64,000 nt of DNA. It comes from Streptomyces sp. GTDB lineage: Bacteria > Actinomycetota > Actinomycetes > Streptomycetales > Streptomycetaceae. Under the pieces are notes generated by a model that was given only the letters and a program-made list of their open reading frames with translations, did no database searches and was not told the DNA's origin. Within the stretch, counting starts at the first letter, position 1. Each line of letters begins with the position of its first letter. The position numbers and the translations under genes were made by a program. Below, in pieces: positions 1 through 8,989 of this stretch. The stretch is taken from contig NZ_JAEKKT010000132.1 in the NCBI RefSeq assembly GCF_019510245.1, positions 19,483-83,482 of the forward strand, read 5' to 3'.

Positions 1-28
1 GCCCGGTGGGGGCTGGTCGCGCGGTTCC

Positions 29-60
29 TCCCCCAGCCTTCGGCCGGGGGTACCCCCAGC
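29..60. repeat. GC-rich extragenic inverted repeat next to the tricorn gene
   Basis: The sequence CCCCCAGCC-TTCG-GCCGGGGG followed by TACCCCCAG folds as a hairpin with a TTCG loop and a second overlapping arm. It lies just past the stop codon of the tricorn gene on the minus strand, so it may terminate that transcript. From general knowledge, this motif is a frequently repeated extragenic element in Streptomyces genomes; I see only this copy in the window. Confidence 0.6.
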
Positions 61-65
61 GCCCC

Positions 66-3000
66 TTAGGTCGGCAACACCGGCGGCGTTTTCGCGGGAC
101 TGTTCTCCAATGCCTCCAGTGCAAGTCGGATGGCCTCGTCCAGCTGGGGATCCCTCTCCGCGCCCCAGTCCTGCGGGGTCTGTACGACCTCCACGTCCGG
201 GTCGACGCCGTGGTTCTCCACGTCCCAGCCGTAGCCCTCCAGCCAGAACGCGTACTTCGGCTGGGTGACCAGCGTGTCGTCGACCAGGCGGTAGCGGCTG
301 TCGATGCCGATCACGCCGCCCCAGGTGCGGGTGCCGACCACCGGGCCGATGCCGAGTGCCTTGATCGCCGCGTTGACGATGTCGCCGTCCGAGCCGGAGA
401 ACTCGTTGGCGACGACCACGACCGGTCCGCGGGGCGCGTCCCGCGGGTAGCTCTGCGGGCGCATGCCGCGCGGCAGGTCCCAGCCGACGATCCGCCGGGC
501 CAGCTTCTCCACCACGAGCTGGGAGGTGTGCCCGCCGCGGTTCTCGCGGACGTCCACGACGATACCCTCGCGGGCCATCTCCACGTTCAGGTCGCGGTGG
601 ATCTGGGCCCAGCCGGGCGCCTGCATGTCGGGGACGTGGAGGTAGCCGAGGCGGCCGCCGGACAGCTCGTGGACGTGGGCCCGGCGGTCGGCCACCCACG
701 CGTGGTAACGCAGCGGCTCCTCGTCGGCGACCGGGACGACGACCGGGTGCCGCAACTCACCGCCGCCCGCCGGGGACACGGTCAGTTCGACGGCCTTGCC
801 GGCCGTGCCGACGAGCAGCGGGCCGGGGCCCGTCACCGGGTCGACGGGGCGGCCGGCGACCGCCACGATCGCGTCGCCGGGGCGTATCGCGGCGCCGGGT
901 GCGGCGAGCGGGGAGCGGGCGCCGGGGTCGGAGGTCTCGGCGGGCAGGATCCGGTCGATGCGCCAGCTGCCGTCGTCGTGCCGGGAGACGTCGGCGCCGA
1001 GCAGGCCCTGCCGGGCGCCGTGGCCGTGGCCGCCGCGCGGGGTGACGTAGGCGTGCGAGGTGCCGAGTTCGCCCTGGACCTCCCAGAGCAGGTCGACGAG
1101 GTCGTCGTGGGTGGCGCAGCGGTCGACGAGCGGGCGGTAGCGGTCCAGGACGCCGTCCCAGTCGACGCCGCCGAGGTCGGGCCGCCAGAACTGGTCGCGC
1201 ATGATGCGGCCGGTCTCGTCGAACATCTGCCGCCACTCGGCGGCCGGGTCGACGGTCTGCCGGACCCGGGAGAGGTCGACGGTGATGTTGGTGTCGCTGT
1301 CGTCGTCGTTCGAGGCGCGGCGGTCGCTGGGTACCACCTTGAGCTTGCCGTCGGCCCAGAGCAGGACGCGTTTGCCGTCGCCGCTGACCTCGAAGTGGTC
1401 GGCGTCGGAGGCGAGGTACTCGATGCGCTGCTGGGCGAGGTCGTAGCGCTCCAGCTCGGTCTTGGGCGCCGGGTCCTCGGGGTGGGCGCGGGAGGCGCCG
1501 AGGACGCCGCGCACCGGGTGGCGCAGCCAGAGGACGCCGTCCTTGGCGGCGCGCAGCGTGGAGTAGCGGCCGGCCTCGACGGGGAAGGGCACGATCCGGT
1601 CGGCGAGGCCCTCCAGGTCGATGCGGGTGGCGGGGGTGCCCTCGGCGTCCGGGGTCTCGTCCTTGTCGGGGGTCTCGAAGGGGCGGCCGTGCCGCTGCGG
1701 GCCGAACGGCGAGGGGGTGGTGGCCGCCAGGGTGATCAGGTGCGGGCGGTCGCCGACCACGAAGGCGAGGTCGAAGACGTGCTCGTCGTAGACCGGGTCG
1801 AAGGAGCGGGTGGAGAGGAAGGCGAGGTGTTTGCCGTCGCGGGTGAAGGCGGGGTCGTAGTCCCGGAACCGCAGCGGGGTGGCCTCGGTGACGGTGAGGT
1901 CGGTGGTGTGGGCGATGCGGAGCTGGCAGAGGCCGCCGGCGCCGGGGTGGGACCAGGCGAGCCAGCCGGAGTCGGGTGAGAAGGCGAGTCCGGAGACGTC
2001 GCCGTCCTCGCTGCGGTCGACCTCGCGGACCTCGCCCGTCTCGCGTTCGACGAGGAGGAGGCGTCCGTCGTGGGCGGCGACGGCGACCCGGCCGCCGTCG
2101 GGGGCGACGGCGAGGTCGAGGACCCGGCCGAGCTGTCCGGCGGCGATCCGGCGCGGGGTGGCGCCGGGCACGAGTCCGGTGGCGGGGGCGAACTCCAGGG
2201 CGTCGTCGCCCTCGGCGTCCGTCACCCACACCACCCATTCCTCGGCGTCCACGCGGAAGGTGACGGGCAGCCGGGCCCGCACCCCCGGCTGGGCGACGAG
2301 CGCACGCGCCGGACCGGAGCGGTGGGTCACCCAGTGCACGCCGCCGCGCACCAGGACGGCGCTGCCGCGCGCGGTGTGGTCGGGCGAGGCGGAGCTGAAC
2401 CAGCGGGTCGCGTTGACCGGGTACGGCTGCCGGTCCACCCGCTGCCCGCCGAGCCGGATGTCCAGACGGCGCGGCTCGGCGCCCTCCAGGTCGTCGAGGA
2501 GCCAGAGTTCACCGGCCGAGGCGTAGACGACGCGGGTGCCGTCGCCGGACGCGTGCCGGGCGTAGAAGCCGTCGAGTGCGGTGTGCCGGCGCAGGTCGGA
2601 GCCGTCGGCGAGGGAGGAGTACAGGGCGCCCGTGTCCTCGTGGTCGGAGAGGAACGCGATCCGGTCGCCGGCCCACACGGGGTACTCCAGGTTCCCGTCC
2701 AGCTCCGCGTGCAGCCGTACGAACTCGCCGGCGCCTTCCCGGTCGATCCACAGCTTGCCCGCCGTACCGCCCCGGTACCGCTTCCACCAGGCCGCCTCCC
2801 GCCCCATCGGCGCGGACAGCAGCACGGTGTGCGGGCCGGCGGCGACATGGCCGACGGGGCCGTACGGCAGGACGGTGGAGGGGCCGCCGTCGAGCGGGAC
2901 GGTGTGGGCCCAGCTGCGCCGCAGGCTGGCCTGGCCGTGGGTGGTGATCGCGAGGACCTGGCCGTCGGCGGTCCAGCCGCGTACCTGGGTACGGGGACTC

Positions 3001-3275
3001 CCCCAGTGCGTCAGGCGGGTGGACGGGCCGCCGTCGACGGGGGCGAGGTGGATCTCGGGGGCGCCGTCGCGGGTGGAGGTCCAGGCGACCGTGGTCCCGT
3101 CGGGCGAGATGCGCGGCAGCGTCACGGGGACGTTGTCGGCGCTGACCCGCCAGGCCCGGCCGCCGTCCAGGGGCGCGAGCCACACGTCGTCCTCGGCGGT
3201 GAAGGCGACCAGATCGCCGTGGACGTGCGGAAATCGGAGGTAGGACTGCGGTCCTGTCGCTGCACCCTGAGTCAC
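66..3275 (-). CDS. Tricorn-type protease (S41 family)
   Basis: This 1069-residue protein matches the domain order of tricorn core protease, a large cytoplasmic assembly that degrades peptides released by the proteasome. The N-terminal two thirds (about 1-650) is made of beta-propeller repeats of the 'SPDG...' type, such as RISPDGTTVAW and AVAPDGGRVAV. A helical domain, a PDZ-like domain (about 760-850) and an S41 C-terminal hydrolase domain follow. Candidate catalytic residues are the His in LGTSHAYV and the Ser in NEFSGSDGD. The start is a GTG preceded by TAGGCT-N6 and no Shine-Dalgarno, so the mRNA may be leaderless. Length and domain order are normal for the family, and the gene appears intact. 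Confidence 0.93.
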   Translation of the reverse strand: MTQGAATGPQSYLRFPHVHGDLVAFTAEDDVWLAPLDGGRAWRVSADNVPVTLPRISPDGTTVAWTSTRDGAPEIHLAPVDGGPSTRLTHWGSPRTQVRGWTADGQVLAITTHGQASLRRSWAHTVPLDGGPSTVLPYGPVGHVAAGPHTVLLSAPMGREAAWWKRYRGGTAGKLWIDREGAGEFVRLHAELDGNLEYPVWAGDRIAFLSDHEDTGALYSSLADGSDLRRHTALDGFYARHASGDGTRVVYASAGELWLLDDLEGAEPRRLDIRLGGQRVDRQPYPVNATRWFSSASPDHTARGSAVLVRGGVHWVTHRSGPARALVAQPGVRARLPVTFRVDAEEWVVWVTDAEGDDALEFAPATGLVPGATPRRIAAGQLGRVLDLAVAPDGGRVAVAAHDGRLLLVERETGEVREVDRSEDGDVSGLAFSPDSGWLAWSHPGAGGLCQLRIAHTTDLTVTEATPLRFRDYDPAFTRDGKHLAFLSTRSFDPVYDEHVFDLAFVVGDRPHLITLAATTPSPFGPQRHGRPFETPDKDETPDAEGTPATRIDLEGLADRIVPFPVEAGRYSTLRAAKDGVLWLRHPVRGVLGASRAHPEDPAPKTELERYDLAQQRIEYLASDADHFEVSGDGKRVLLWADGKLKVVPSDRRASNDDDSDTNITVDLSRVRQTVDPAAEWRQMFDETGRIMRDQFWRPDLGGVDWDGVLDRYRPLVDRCATHDDLVDLLWEVQGELGTSHAYVTPRGGHGHGARQGLLGADVSRHDDGSWRIDRILPAETSDPGARSPLAAPGAAIRPGDAIVAVAGRPVDPVTGPGPLLVGTAGKAVELTVSPAGGGELRHPVVVPVADEEPLRYHAWVADRRAHVHELSGGRLGYLHVPDMQAPGWAQIHRDLNVEMAREGIVVDVRENRGGHTSQLVVEKLARRIVGWDLPRGMRPQSYPRDAPRGPVVVVANEFSGSDGDIVNAAIKALGIGPVVGTRTWGGVIGIDSRYRLVDDTLVTQPKYAFWLEGYGWDVENHGVDPDVEVVQTPQDWGAERDPQLDEAIRLALEALENSPAKTPPVLPT

Positions 3276-3281
3276 TCGCTC

Positions 3282-3287
3282 AGCCTA
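3282..3287 (-). promoter_or_regulatory. Candidate -10 element of the tricorn gene (leaderless)
   Basis: TAGGCT lies six bases upstream of the GTG start, which would put transcription initiation at or next to the start codon. No ribosome binding site is visible. Confidence 0.45.
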
Positions 3288-3321
3288 TGCACCGCGGCGT
3301 GTTCCCGGTGGCCGATTTCGA

Positions 3322-3894
3322 TCACTTGCCCTGCACCGGCCGGCACTTGGGGTCGCCCTGGCACCAGACGGTCTTCGTGACGGTCACGGTGGGGCCCGGC
3401 TGCTGCCCGTAGGTGGGCGGCCGGTAGGTGCTGTACACCGGCCCGGGTGTGGCGTCGCAGTCGCCCAGCCCGTTCACCCGGAACCACTCCTTGCCGCCCA
3501 CCTTCGCGACGAGGTTCCCGCGCACGCAGGCGCCGCTGACGGCCTTGGTGACCCGGCCGGTGACGGTGATGTCCCGGCCGTCCTTGGTCCGGCCCCGGCA
3601 GTCGACGGACACGACGGTGGTCGCGGTGGCCGAAGGCGTCTTCGAACTCTTCGCGGTCCCGGTGCCCTTCGCCGCCGACCCGTAGTTGCCGGTGCAGGTG
3701 AGCCAGTCGACGTCGACGTGCTGGCGTTTCAGCTCGGCGGTGGCGGTCCGGTCGGTGGTGTAGGCGACCGTCGCGGTGTTCAGGTCGCTCGGCCGGCACG
3801 CCACCGCACCGCCCACGGCGAGCACCACCAGCCCTGCCACGGCCGCCGCCCTGGTCCCGCGCGGCCGGCCCCAAATCCGCCTCAATACCCCCAT
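3322..3894 (-). CDS. Small secreted lipoprotein, function unknown
   Basis: A 190-residue protein with a basic N-terminus, a hydrophobic stretch (AAAVAGLVVLAVGGAVAC) and a Cys at about residue 33 in a lipobox-like context, which suggests a lipoprotein signal peptide. The exported part is Thr/Lys-rich and holds four further Cys residues (TCTG, DCRG, ACVRG, DCDAT) that could form two disulfides. The C-terminus has CQGDPKCRP. I do not recognise a catalytic domain. It lies downstream of the VOC gene on the same strand and ends 46 bases before the tricorn start. Secretion is inferred from the signal peptide. Confidence 0.75.
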   Translation of the reverse strand: MGVLRRIWGRPRGTRAAAVAGLVVLAVGGAVACRPSDLNTATVAYTTDRTATAELKRQHVDVDWLTCTGNYGSAAKGTGTAKSSKTPSATATTVVSVDCRGRTKDGRDITVTGRVTKAVSGACVRGNLVAKVGGKEWFRVNGLGDCDATPGPVYSTYRPPTYGQQPGPTVTVTKTVWCQGDPKCRPVQGK

Positions 3895-3994
3895 GGAGGG
3901 CAGCCTGCCACCGTCCCGCCGGTGGCGGTAGGGGACATACGGCCACTCACGTGTTCGGAGAGGTCACCCGTGCCGGTGTGCCGGGGTGCCGTCC

Positions 3995-4387
3995 TCAGGT
4001 GCGCAGCAGCAGCCACTCCTGCAGTTCCACCACATTGCCCTCGGGGTCCTTGAGATGGGCCACCCGCATGCGTTCCGTCATCGCCGCCGGCCCGTGCAGG
4101 AGGACCGCGCCCCGATCGGCGATCTGCTCGCAGTAGGCGTCGAGGTCGTCGACGCGCAGCACCACCAGCGAACGGTGCCCGGTCGCCGCGTCCGCCAGCT
4201 CGCCCAGTATCGCGGCCATCATCGTCCGGTCCTGGAGGGCGATCCCCGCCGAACCCGCGTGCGGGCTGAACTTCTCGTACGGCCCCTCGCTCGCCCCGGA
4301 CTGCGGCCTCAGCCCGAGCACCTCGGCGTAGAAGCGGTAGCAGGCGGCGAAGTCGGTGACCAGGAGCCGGACTTGGGCGAGTTCCAC
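3995..4387 (-). CDS. VOC/glyoxalase-fold family protein
   Basis: A 130-residue single-module vicinal oxygen chelate fold protein. It has the typical opening VRLLVTDFAACYRFYAEVLGL and closing DPEGNVVELQEW, whose Glu is a usual metal ligand position. An ordinary glyoxalase-type His at the N-terminus is not evident, so metal chemistry is uncertain and substrate cannot be assigned. The start is GTG. It follows rsmE by 31 bases on the same strand and may be co-transcribed with it. Alternatives within the superfamily include bleomycin-resistance-like or dioxygenase-like proteins. Confidence 0.85.
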   Translation of the reverse strand: MELAQVRLLVTDFAACYRFYAEVLGLRPQSGASEGPYEKFSPHAGSAGIALQDRTMMAAILGELADAATGHRSLVVLRVDDLDAYCEQIADRGAVLLHGPAAMTERMRVAHLKDPEGNVVELQEWLLLRT

Positions 4388-4418
4388 GGCGTGTCCCCCA
4401 GGGTGTGGTGCGGTCGGT

Positions 4419-5168
4419 TCAGGACCACCGGCCGGTGCGGCCCAGCAGCAGGGCCGTGGCCGCCGTCCCGGCGGTCGACGTGCGCATCACGGTAGGCCCC
4501 AGCGTGTACGTCCTCGCACCCGCCTCCTCGAACAGCGCCACCTCGTCCCGGGCGACGCCCCCTTCGGGCCCGACGACCAGCACGATCTCGCCGTCGGCGG
4601 GCAGTTCGGCCGCGGCGAGCGGCGCGCTGCCGTGCTCGAAGTCGGAGTGCAGGACGGCGGCGAGGTCGGCCCTGGCCAGAAGTGCCGCGACCTGCTTGGT
4701 CGTCGCCGCGTCGGCGACCTCCGGGAACCGCACCCGGCGGGACTGTTTGCCGGCCTCGCGGGCGGCGCCCCGCCACTTCGCCAGCGACTTCAGGCCCCGC
4801 TCGCCCTTCCACTGGGTGATGCAGCGGGCGGCCTGCCAGGGCACGATCACGTCGACGCCGACCTCGGTCATGGTCTCCACGGCGACCTCGCCGCGGTCGC
4901 CCTTGGGGAGGGCCTGGACGACGGTGATCCGGGGCGACGGCTCCGGCTCCTCCGAGACCGACGTCATGTGGACGACCAGCCGGTCCTTGCCCTCGACGGC
5001 GACCACGTCGCAGACCGCGTAGCGGCCGGCGCCGTCGGTGAGGACGACCTGCTCGCCGGGCTGGAGCCGCTTCACGGAGACCGCGTGCCGCCCCTCGGGC
5101 CCGTCGAGGACGTACTGTCCGCCGGTGTCCGTACGGAAGTGCTCGACGACGAAGACGGGGGCGGTCAT
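4419..5168 (-). CDS. rsmE: 16S rRNA m3U1498 methyltransferase RsmE
   Basis: A 249-residue SPOUT-class methyltransferase that modifies U1498 of 16S rRNA. Family signatures are the N-terminal PUA-like part (YVLDGPEGRHAVSVKRLQPGE), VVQALPKGDRGE in the middle, and the knotted SAM-binding end with LVVGPEGGVARDE and LGPTVMRTSTAGTAA. The ATG at 5168 was chosen because it overlaps the upstream stop as ATGA and gives a standard N-terminus; the longer ORF in the track adds 41 unrelated residues. Translational coupling with the upstream nitronate monooxygenase gene is likely. Confidence 0.95.
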   Translation of the reverse strand: MTAPVFVVEHFRTDTGGQYVLDGPEGRHAVSVKRLQPGEQVVLTDGAGRYAVCDVVAVEGKDRLVVHMTSVSEEPEPSPRITVVQALPKGDRGEVAVETMTEVGVDVIVPWQAARCITQWKGERGLKSLAKWRGAAREAGKQSRRVRFPEVADAATTKQVAALLARADLAAVLHSDFEHGSAPLAAAELPADGEIVLVVGPEGGVARDEVALFEEAGARTYTLGPTVMRTSTAGTAATALLLGRTGRWS

Positions 5169-6247
5169 CGCTTCTCCCCCTCCGGGCCGGTGGACAACGC
5201 TGTCGACGCGGCGGCGAGTTCGGCCGCGAGGGTCTCCACCAGCTGTCCGGCGGGCAGCTCGCGGGCCATCCGGTGCCCCTGCCCGGCCCACAGGGCCATG
5301 CCCTGCGCGTCCCCGGACCGGGTCGCGGCCTTGCGCAGCGGGGAGGTGAGGTGGTGGACCTCCGGGTAGGCGGCGGGTGCGTACGGGCCGTGCTCGCGCA
5401 TGAACCGGTTGACCAGGCCGCGGGCGGGCCGCCCGGAGAACGCCCGGGTCAGCGCGGTCCGCGTGAAGAGCGGGTCGGTGAGGGCCTGCTTGTGCAGGGC
5501 GGCGGCGCCGGACTCCGGGGTGGCGAGGAAGGCCGTTCCCAGCTGCGCGGCGCTCGCCCCCGCCGCCAGTACGGCCGCGATCTGGGCGCCGCGCATGATC
5601 CCGCCCGCGGCGACGACCGGAATCCCCACGGTCTCGCGTACCTGCGTGACCAGCGACAGCAGCCCGATCCCGGACCCGTCGTTCTCCGGCACGTCCCGGT
5701 GGGTGCCCTGGTGCCCGCCGGCCTCCACGCCCTGGGCGATCACCGCGTCCGCCCCGGCCCGCTGCACGGCGAGGGCCTCCTCCGCGGTGGTGGCGGTGAC
5801 CAGCGTGACCGTCCCGGCCCGCCGCAGCGCGTCCAGCACCTCCGGCGTCGGCACACCGAAGTGGAAGGAGACGGCGGCGACCGGGTTGTCCAGCAGCACG
5901 GCCAGCTTGGCGTCGTACCCGTCGTCCCGGCCGCTGTCCGGGTCGCCGAGCTCGGTCTCGTACCAGGCGGCCTCACCGGCCAGCTGATGCGCGTAGACCT
6001 CCACGGCGCCGGACTCGGCGTGTTCGGGCTGCGGCACGAAGACGTTCACACCGAAGGGCCGGCCGGTCAGCCCGCGCAGCTGCTTGATCTCCTGGTACAT
6101 CCCGTCGGCGGTCTTGTACCCGGCGGCGAGGAACCCCAGCCCACCCGCCTCGGACACGGCGGCGGCGAGCTGCGGGACGGAGACCCCGCCCGCCATGGGG
6201 GCCTGCACGATCGGAAGAGGGAAGAGATCGGTCAGTGCGGAGGACAT
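5165..6247 (-). CDS. Nitronate monooxygenase family flavoprotein
   Basis: A 360-residue TIM-barrel FMN enzyme of the nitronate monooxygenase / 2-nitropropane dioxygenase family. These enzymes oxidise alkyl nitronates or, in related members, act as enoyl reductases. Visible signatures are PIVQAPMAGGVSVPQLAAAV at the N-terminus, GVNVFVPQ, the FMN-phosphate region AAGGIMRGAQIAAVLAAGA with QLGTAFLAT, and QGVEAGGHQGT carrying the candidate catalytic His. It is the first gene of a pair with rsmE (4-base overlap). Its promoter would lie in the repeat-bearing region at 6248-6663. Specific substrate unknown. Confidence 0.9.
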   Translation of the reverse strand: MSSALTDLFPLPIVQAPMAGGVSVPQLAAAVSEAGGLGFLAAGYKTADGMYQEIKQLRGLTGRPFGVNVFVPQPEHAESGAVEVYAHQLAGEAAWYETELGDPDSGRDDGYDAKLAVLLDNPVAAVSFHFGVPTPEVLDALRRAGTVTLVTATTAEEALAVQRAGADAVIAQGVEAGGHQGTHRDVPENDGSGIGLLSLVTQVRETVGIPVVAAGGIMRGAQIAAVLAAGASAAQLGTAFLATPESGAAALHKQALTDPLFTRTALTRAFSGRPARGLVNRFMREHGPYAPAAYPEVHHLTSPLRKAATRSGDAQGMALWAGQGHRMARELPAGQLVETLAAELAAASTALSTGPEGEKR

Positions 6248-6353
6248 GACGGCATGTTGTCACGTCCTCCGAACAAGACCGAATCGGGCCGCCCCTTTGG
6301 CACATGCCAGAAATCTCCCCCCACCGCGCCCCTCACCGAGCCGGGCGCCCGCG

Positions 6354-6557
6354 CCTCTCCACCGGCCGAACCGGGCGATCGACCTCGCCTCTCCACCGGC
6401 CGGGCCGGACGATCGACCTCGCCTCTCCACCGGCCGAACCGGGCGATCGACCTCGCTTCTCCACCTGCCGAGCCGGACGATCGACCTCGCCTCTCCACCG
6501 GCCGGCCGGGCGATCGGCCTGGCCTCTTTCTGCCGGCCGAGCCGAGGGGCGACCGCG
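6354..6557. repeat. 34-bp imperfect tandem repeat, about six units
   Basis: Units begin at 6354, 6388, 6422, 6456 and 6490 with exact 34-base spacing; a sixth, degenerate unit begins at 6523. Each contains CTCTCCACC and CCGGRCGATCGACCTCG or a close variant. The units touch with no spacers, so this is not a CRISPR array. It occupies most of the 416-base gene-free gap between the dnaJ2 terminators and the nitronate monooxygenase start. Each well-conserved unit carries the palindrome CGATCG. Confidence 0.85.
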
Positions 6558-6606
6558 CCTTTCGACGGACCGAGTCGGGTGGTGGGTGGGCATGGCTCCC
6601 GGGGGT

Positions 6607-6627
6607 CCAGGGGGCGGAGCCCCCTGG
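6607..6627 (-). terminator. Hairpin terminator downstream of dnaJ2 (distal)
   Basis: CCAGGGGGC-GGA-GCCCCCTGG is a perfect 9-bp stem with a 3-base loop, the common Streptomyces terminator type. It lies 37 bases past the dnaJ2 stop. Confidence 0.8.
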
Positions 6628-6634
6628 CGGGGTC

Positions 6635-6653
6635 GAAGGGGCGGAGCCCCTTC
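6635..6653 (-). terminator. Hairpin terminator downstream of dnaJ2 (proximal)
   Basis: GAAGGGGC-GGA-GCCCCTTC is a perfect 8-bp stem, 11 bases past the dnaJ2 stop. With the distal hairpin it forms a tandem terminator. Confidence 0.8.
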
Positions 6654-6663
6654 ACGGCACCCG

Positions 6664-7800
6664 TCAACGCCCGTTGAACGCGTCCTTCAGCCGGCTGAAC
6701 AGCCCTTGCTGACCGGGCTGGAACTGCCCCTGCGGCCGCTCCTCCCCGCGCAGCTTCGCCAGCTCCCGCAGCAACCGCTCCTGCTCGGGATCGAGCTTGG
6801 TCGGCGTCGTCACCTCGACGTGGACGATGAGGTCGCCGCGCCCCCCGCCCCGCAGATGCGTGACCCCACGCCCGTGCAGCGGAATCGACTGCCCGGACTG
6901 CGTGCCCGGCCGGATGTCGACCTCCTCGAGACCGTCCAGCGTCTCCAGCGGCACCTTCGTACCGAGCGACGCCGCCGTCATCGGGATCGTCACCGTGCAG
7001 TGCAGGTCGTCCCCGCGCCGCTGGAACGTCGAGTGCGGCAGCTCGTGGATCTCGACGTACAGGTCACCGGCGGGACCGCCGCCGGGCCCGACCTCGCCCT
7101 CACCGGCGAGCTGGATCCGCGTGCCGTTGTCGACACCGGCCGGGATCTTCACGGTCAGCGTCCGCCGCGACCGCACCCGCCCGTCGCCCGCGCACTCGGG
7201 GCACGGCGTCGGCACGACGGTCCCGAACCCCTGGCACTGCGGGCAGGGCCGCGAGGTCATGACCTGGCCCAGGAAGGACCGCGTCACCTGCGAGACCTCG
7301 CCACGGCCACGGCACATGTCACACGTCTGGGCGGAGGTGCCCGGCGCCGCGCCCTCACCGTTGCAGGTGTTGCAGACGACCGCCGTGTCGACCTGGATGT
7401 CCTTGGTCGTGCCGAAGGCCGCCTCGTCGAGCTCGACCTCGATCCGGATCATCGCGTCCTGGCCGCGCCGGGTCCGCGACCGCGGCCCGCGCTGGGACGC
7501 CGTACCGAAGAACGCGTCCATGATGTCCGAGAAGTTCCCGAAGCCACCGGCCCCGAAGCCGCCCGCGCCCGCGCCGCCGCTCTGCGAGAGCGGATCCCCG
7601 CCAAGGTCGTAGACCTGCTTCTTCTGCGGGTCGGAGAGCACCTCGTAGGCGGCGTTGATCTCCTTGAACCGCTCCTGGGTCTTCGGGTCCGGGTTGACGT
7701 CCGGGTGCAGCTCGCGCGCGAGCCGACGGAAGGCCTTCTTGATCTCTTCCTGCGACGCGTCGCGGCGCACGCCGAGAACGGCGTAGTAGTCCGTGGCCAC
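6664..7800 (-). CDS. dnaJ2: Molecular chaperone DnaJ (second paralog, dnaJ2 type)
   Basis: A 378-residue full-length type I J-protein that stimulates DnaK ATPase and binds unfolded clients. It has an N-terminal J domain with HPD in LHPDVNPDP, a Gly/Phe-rich linker ([15 protein letters not shown]), four CxxCxGxG zinc-binding repeats ([32 protein letters not shown]) and the C-terminal substrate-binding domain. It directly abuts hrcA (start at 7800, hrcA ends at 7801), so the two form one operon under the CIRCE element. The name dnaJ2 rests on linkage to hrcA rather than dnaK. Confidence 0.95.
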   Translation of the reverse strand: MATDYYAVLGVRRDASQEEIKKAFRRLARELHPDVNPDPKTQERFKEINAAYEVLSDPQKKQVYDLGGDPLSQSGGAGAGGFGAGGFGNFSDIMDAFFGTASQRGPRSRTRRGQDAMIRIEVELDEAAFGTTKDIQVDTAVVCNTCNGEGAAPGTSAQTCDMCRGRGEVSQVTRSFLGQVMTSRPCPQCQGFGTVVPTPCPECAGDGRVRSRRTLTVKIPAGVDNGTRIQLAGEGEVGPGGGPAGDLYVEIHELPHSTFQRRGDDLHCTVTIPMTAASLGTKVPLETLDGLEEVDIRPGTQSGQSIPLHGRGVTHLRGGGRGDLIVHVEVTTPTKLDPEQERLLRELAKLRGEERPQGQFQPGQQGLFSRLKDAFNGR

Positions 7801-8817
7801 TTACGACTCCGCCAGGATCTGTCCGACGTACCGTGCCACCGCTCGTACCGCTCCCATCGTTCCCGGGTAATCCATGCGGGTCGGTCCGACCACGCCGAGT
7901 TTGGCGACTGCCTCGCCGCCCGAACCGTAGCCGACCGACACCACGGACGTTGAGTTGAGTCCCTCGTAGGCGTTCTCGTGACCGATGCGTACGGTCATGC
8001 CCGAATCCCCCGCCTCGCCCATGAGCTTGAGGAGCACGACATGCTCCTCCAGCGCCTCCAGGACGGGCCGGATCGTGAGGGGAAAGTCATGTCCGAAGCG
8101 GGTGAGATTGGCGGTGCCGCCGATCATCAGCCGCTCCTCGTTCTCCTCGACGAGCGTCTCCAGCAAAGTGGAGAGCACCGCCGAGACCGTGCCGCGGTCC
8201 TCGGCCTCGAAGGCTTCCGGCAGGTCCTCCACCAGCCGGGGCACGTCCGAGAACCGGCGTCCCGCGACCCGGCTGTTCAGCCGCGCCCGCAGGTCCGCCA
8301 GAGACGTCTCCCCGAAGGGCGCCGGGCAGTCGACCATCCGCTGCTCGACCCGTCCGGTGTCGGTGATCAGCACCAGCATCAGCCGGGCCGGCGCGAGGGA
8401 GAGCAGCTCCACGTGCCGCACGGTCGACCGCGTCAGCGACGGGTACTGCACGACCGCCACCTGCCGGGTCAGCTGGGCCAGCAGCCGGACGGTCCGCGCC
8501 ACCACGTCGTCGAGGTCGACGGCCCCGTCGAGGAAGTTCTGGATGGCCCGCCGCTCGGGCGCGCTCATCGGCTTGACGCCGGCCAGCTTGTCGACGAACA
8601 GCCGGTACCCCTTGTCGGTGGGGATCCGCCCCGCGCTGGTGTGCGGCTGGGCGATGAACCCCTCGTCCTCCAGGGCGGCCATGTCGTTGCGCACGGTCGC
8701 CGGGGAGACCCCGAGGTTGTGCCGTTCGGTCAGCGCCTTGGAGCCGACCGGTTCCTCGGTGCCGACATAGTCCTGGACGATGGCGCGCAATACCTGAAGC
8801 CTGCGTTCACTCAGCAT
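7801..8817 (-). CDS. hrcA: Heat-inducible transcription repressor HrcA
   Basis: A 338-residue repressor that binds CIRCE operators and controls groE-type and its own heat-shock genes. The N-terminal winged helix is clear ([53 protein letters not shown]). The C-terminal GAF-like and insertion domains follow, ending in [16 protein letters not shown]-like sequence ([13 protein letters not shown]). The ATG at 8817 was chosen because the track's 49-residue upstream extension reads through the CIRCE element and lacks family sequence. It is first in the operon with dnaJ2. Confidence 0.96.
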   Translation of the reverse strand: MLSERRLQVLRAIVQDYVGTEEPVGSKALTERHNLGVSPATVRNDMAALEDEGFIAQPHTSAGRIPTDKGYRLFVDKLAGVKPMSAPERRAIQNFLDGAVDLDDVVARTVRLLAQLTRQVAVVQYPSLTRSTVRHVELLSLAPARLMLVLITDTGRVEQRMVDCPAPFGETSLADLRARLNSRVAGRRFSDVPRLVEDLPEAFEAEDRGTVSAVLSTLLETLVEENEERLMIGGTANLTRFGHDFPLTIRPVLEALEEHVVLLKLMGEAGDSGMTVRIGHENAYEGLNSTSVVSVGYGSGGEAVAKLGVVGPTRMDYPGTMGAVRAVARYVGQILAES

Positions 8818-8877
8818 CCAGCGCCACACCTCCAGAAAGTCGTCCCCGCGGCCTTTCGGTCCCTTCGGGCGTTTCGT

Positions 8878-8904
8878 CTGGCACTCTGCGAACGCGAGTG
8901 CCAG
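8878..8904. promoter_or_regulatory. CIRCE operator upstream of hrcA-dnaJ2
   Basis: CTGGCACTC-N9-GAGTGCCAG is a perfect 9-bp inverted repeat with a 9-base spacer. It differs from the CIRCE consensus TTAGCACTC-N9-GAGTGCTAA only at two symmetric positions in each arm. It lies 60 bases before the hrcA start and just downstream of a candidate -10 on the minus strand, the expected place for autorepression by HrcA. Confidence 0.9.
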
Positions 8905-8916
8905 CATCCCCGGCCC

Positions 8917-8947
8917 AGTGTACGGCCGTGGGGTACTGACTGGGCAA
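8917..8947 (-). promoter_or_regulatory. Candidate promoter of hrcA-dnaJ2
   Basis: On the minus strand TTGCCC (8942-8947) and TACACT (8917-8922) are separated by 19 bases. The predicted start site falls immediately before the CIRCE element. The spacing is slightly long, so this is a moderate call. Confidence 0.5.
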
Positions 8948-8977
8948 GGTCGGTCGGGACCCATGGCGTTCTACGGC

Positions 8978-8983
8978 TAGCGT
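8978..8983 (+). promoter_or_regulatory. Candidate -10 of the MBL hydrolase gene (leaderless)
   Basis: TAGCGT is followed by six bases and the ATG of the next gene, and there is no Shine-Dalgarno. Confidence 0.4.
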
Positions 8984-8989
8984 CGCGGC

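Noticed and set aside
6-1979. 657-codon plus-strand ORF opposite the tricorn gene
   Set aside because: Composition is that of a high-GC shadow; the minus-strand reading has complete family signatures.
6354-6557. A CRISPR array
   Set aside because: Units are contiguous with no unique spacers and no cas genes are nearby.
6232-6667. Several small ORFs over the 34-bp repeats
   Set aside because: Low-complexity readings (SSGSAGGEARSIARFGRW) produced by a 34-bp period in all frames; no start signals.
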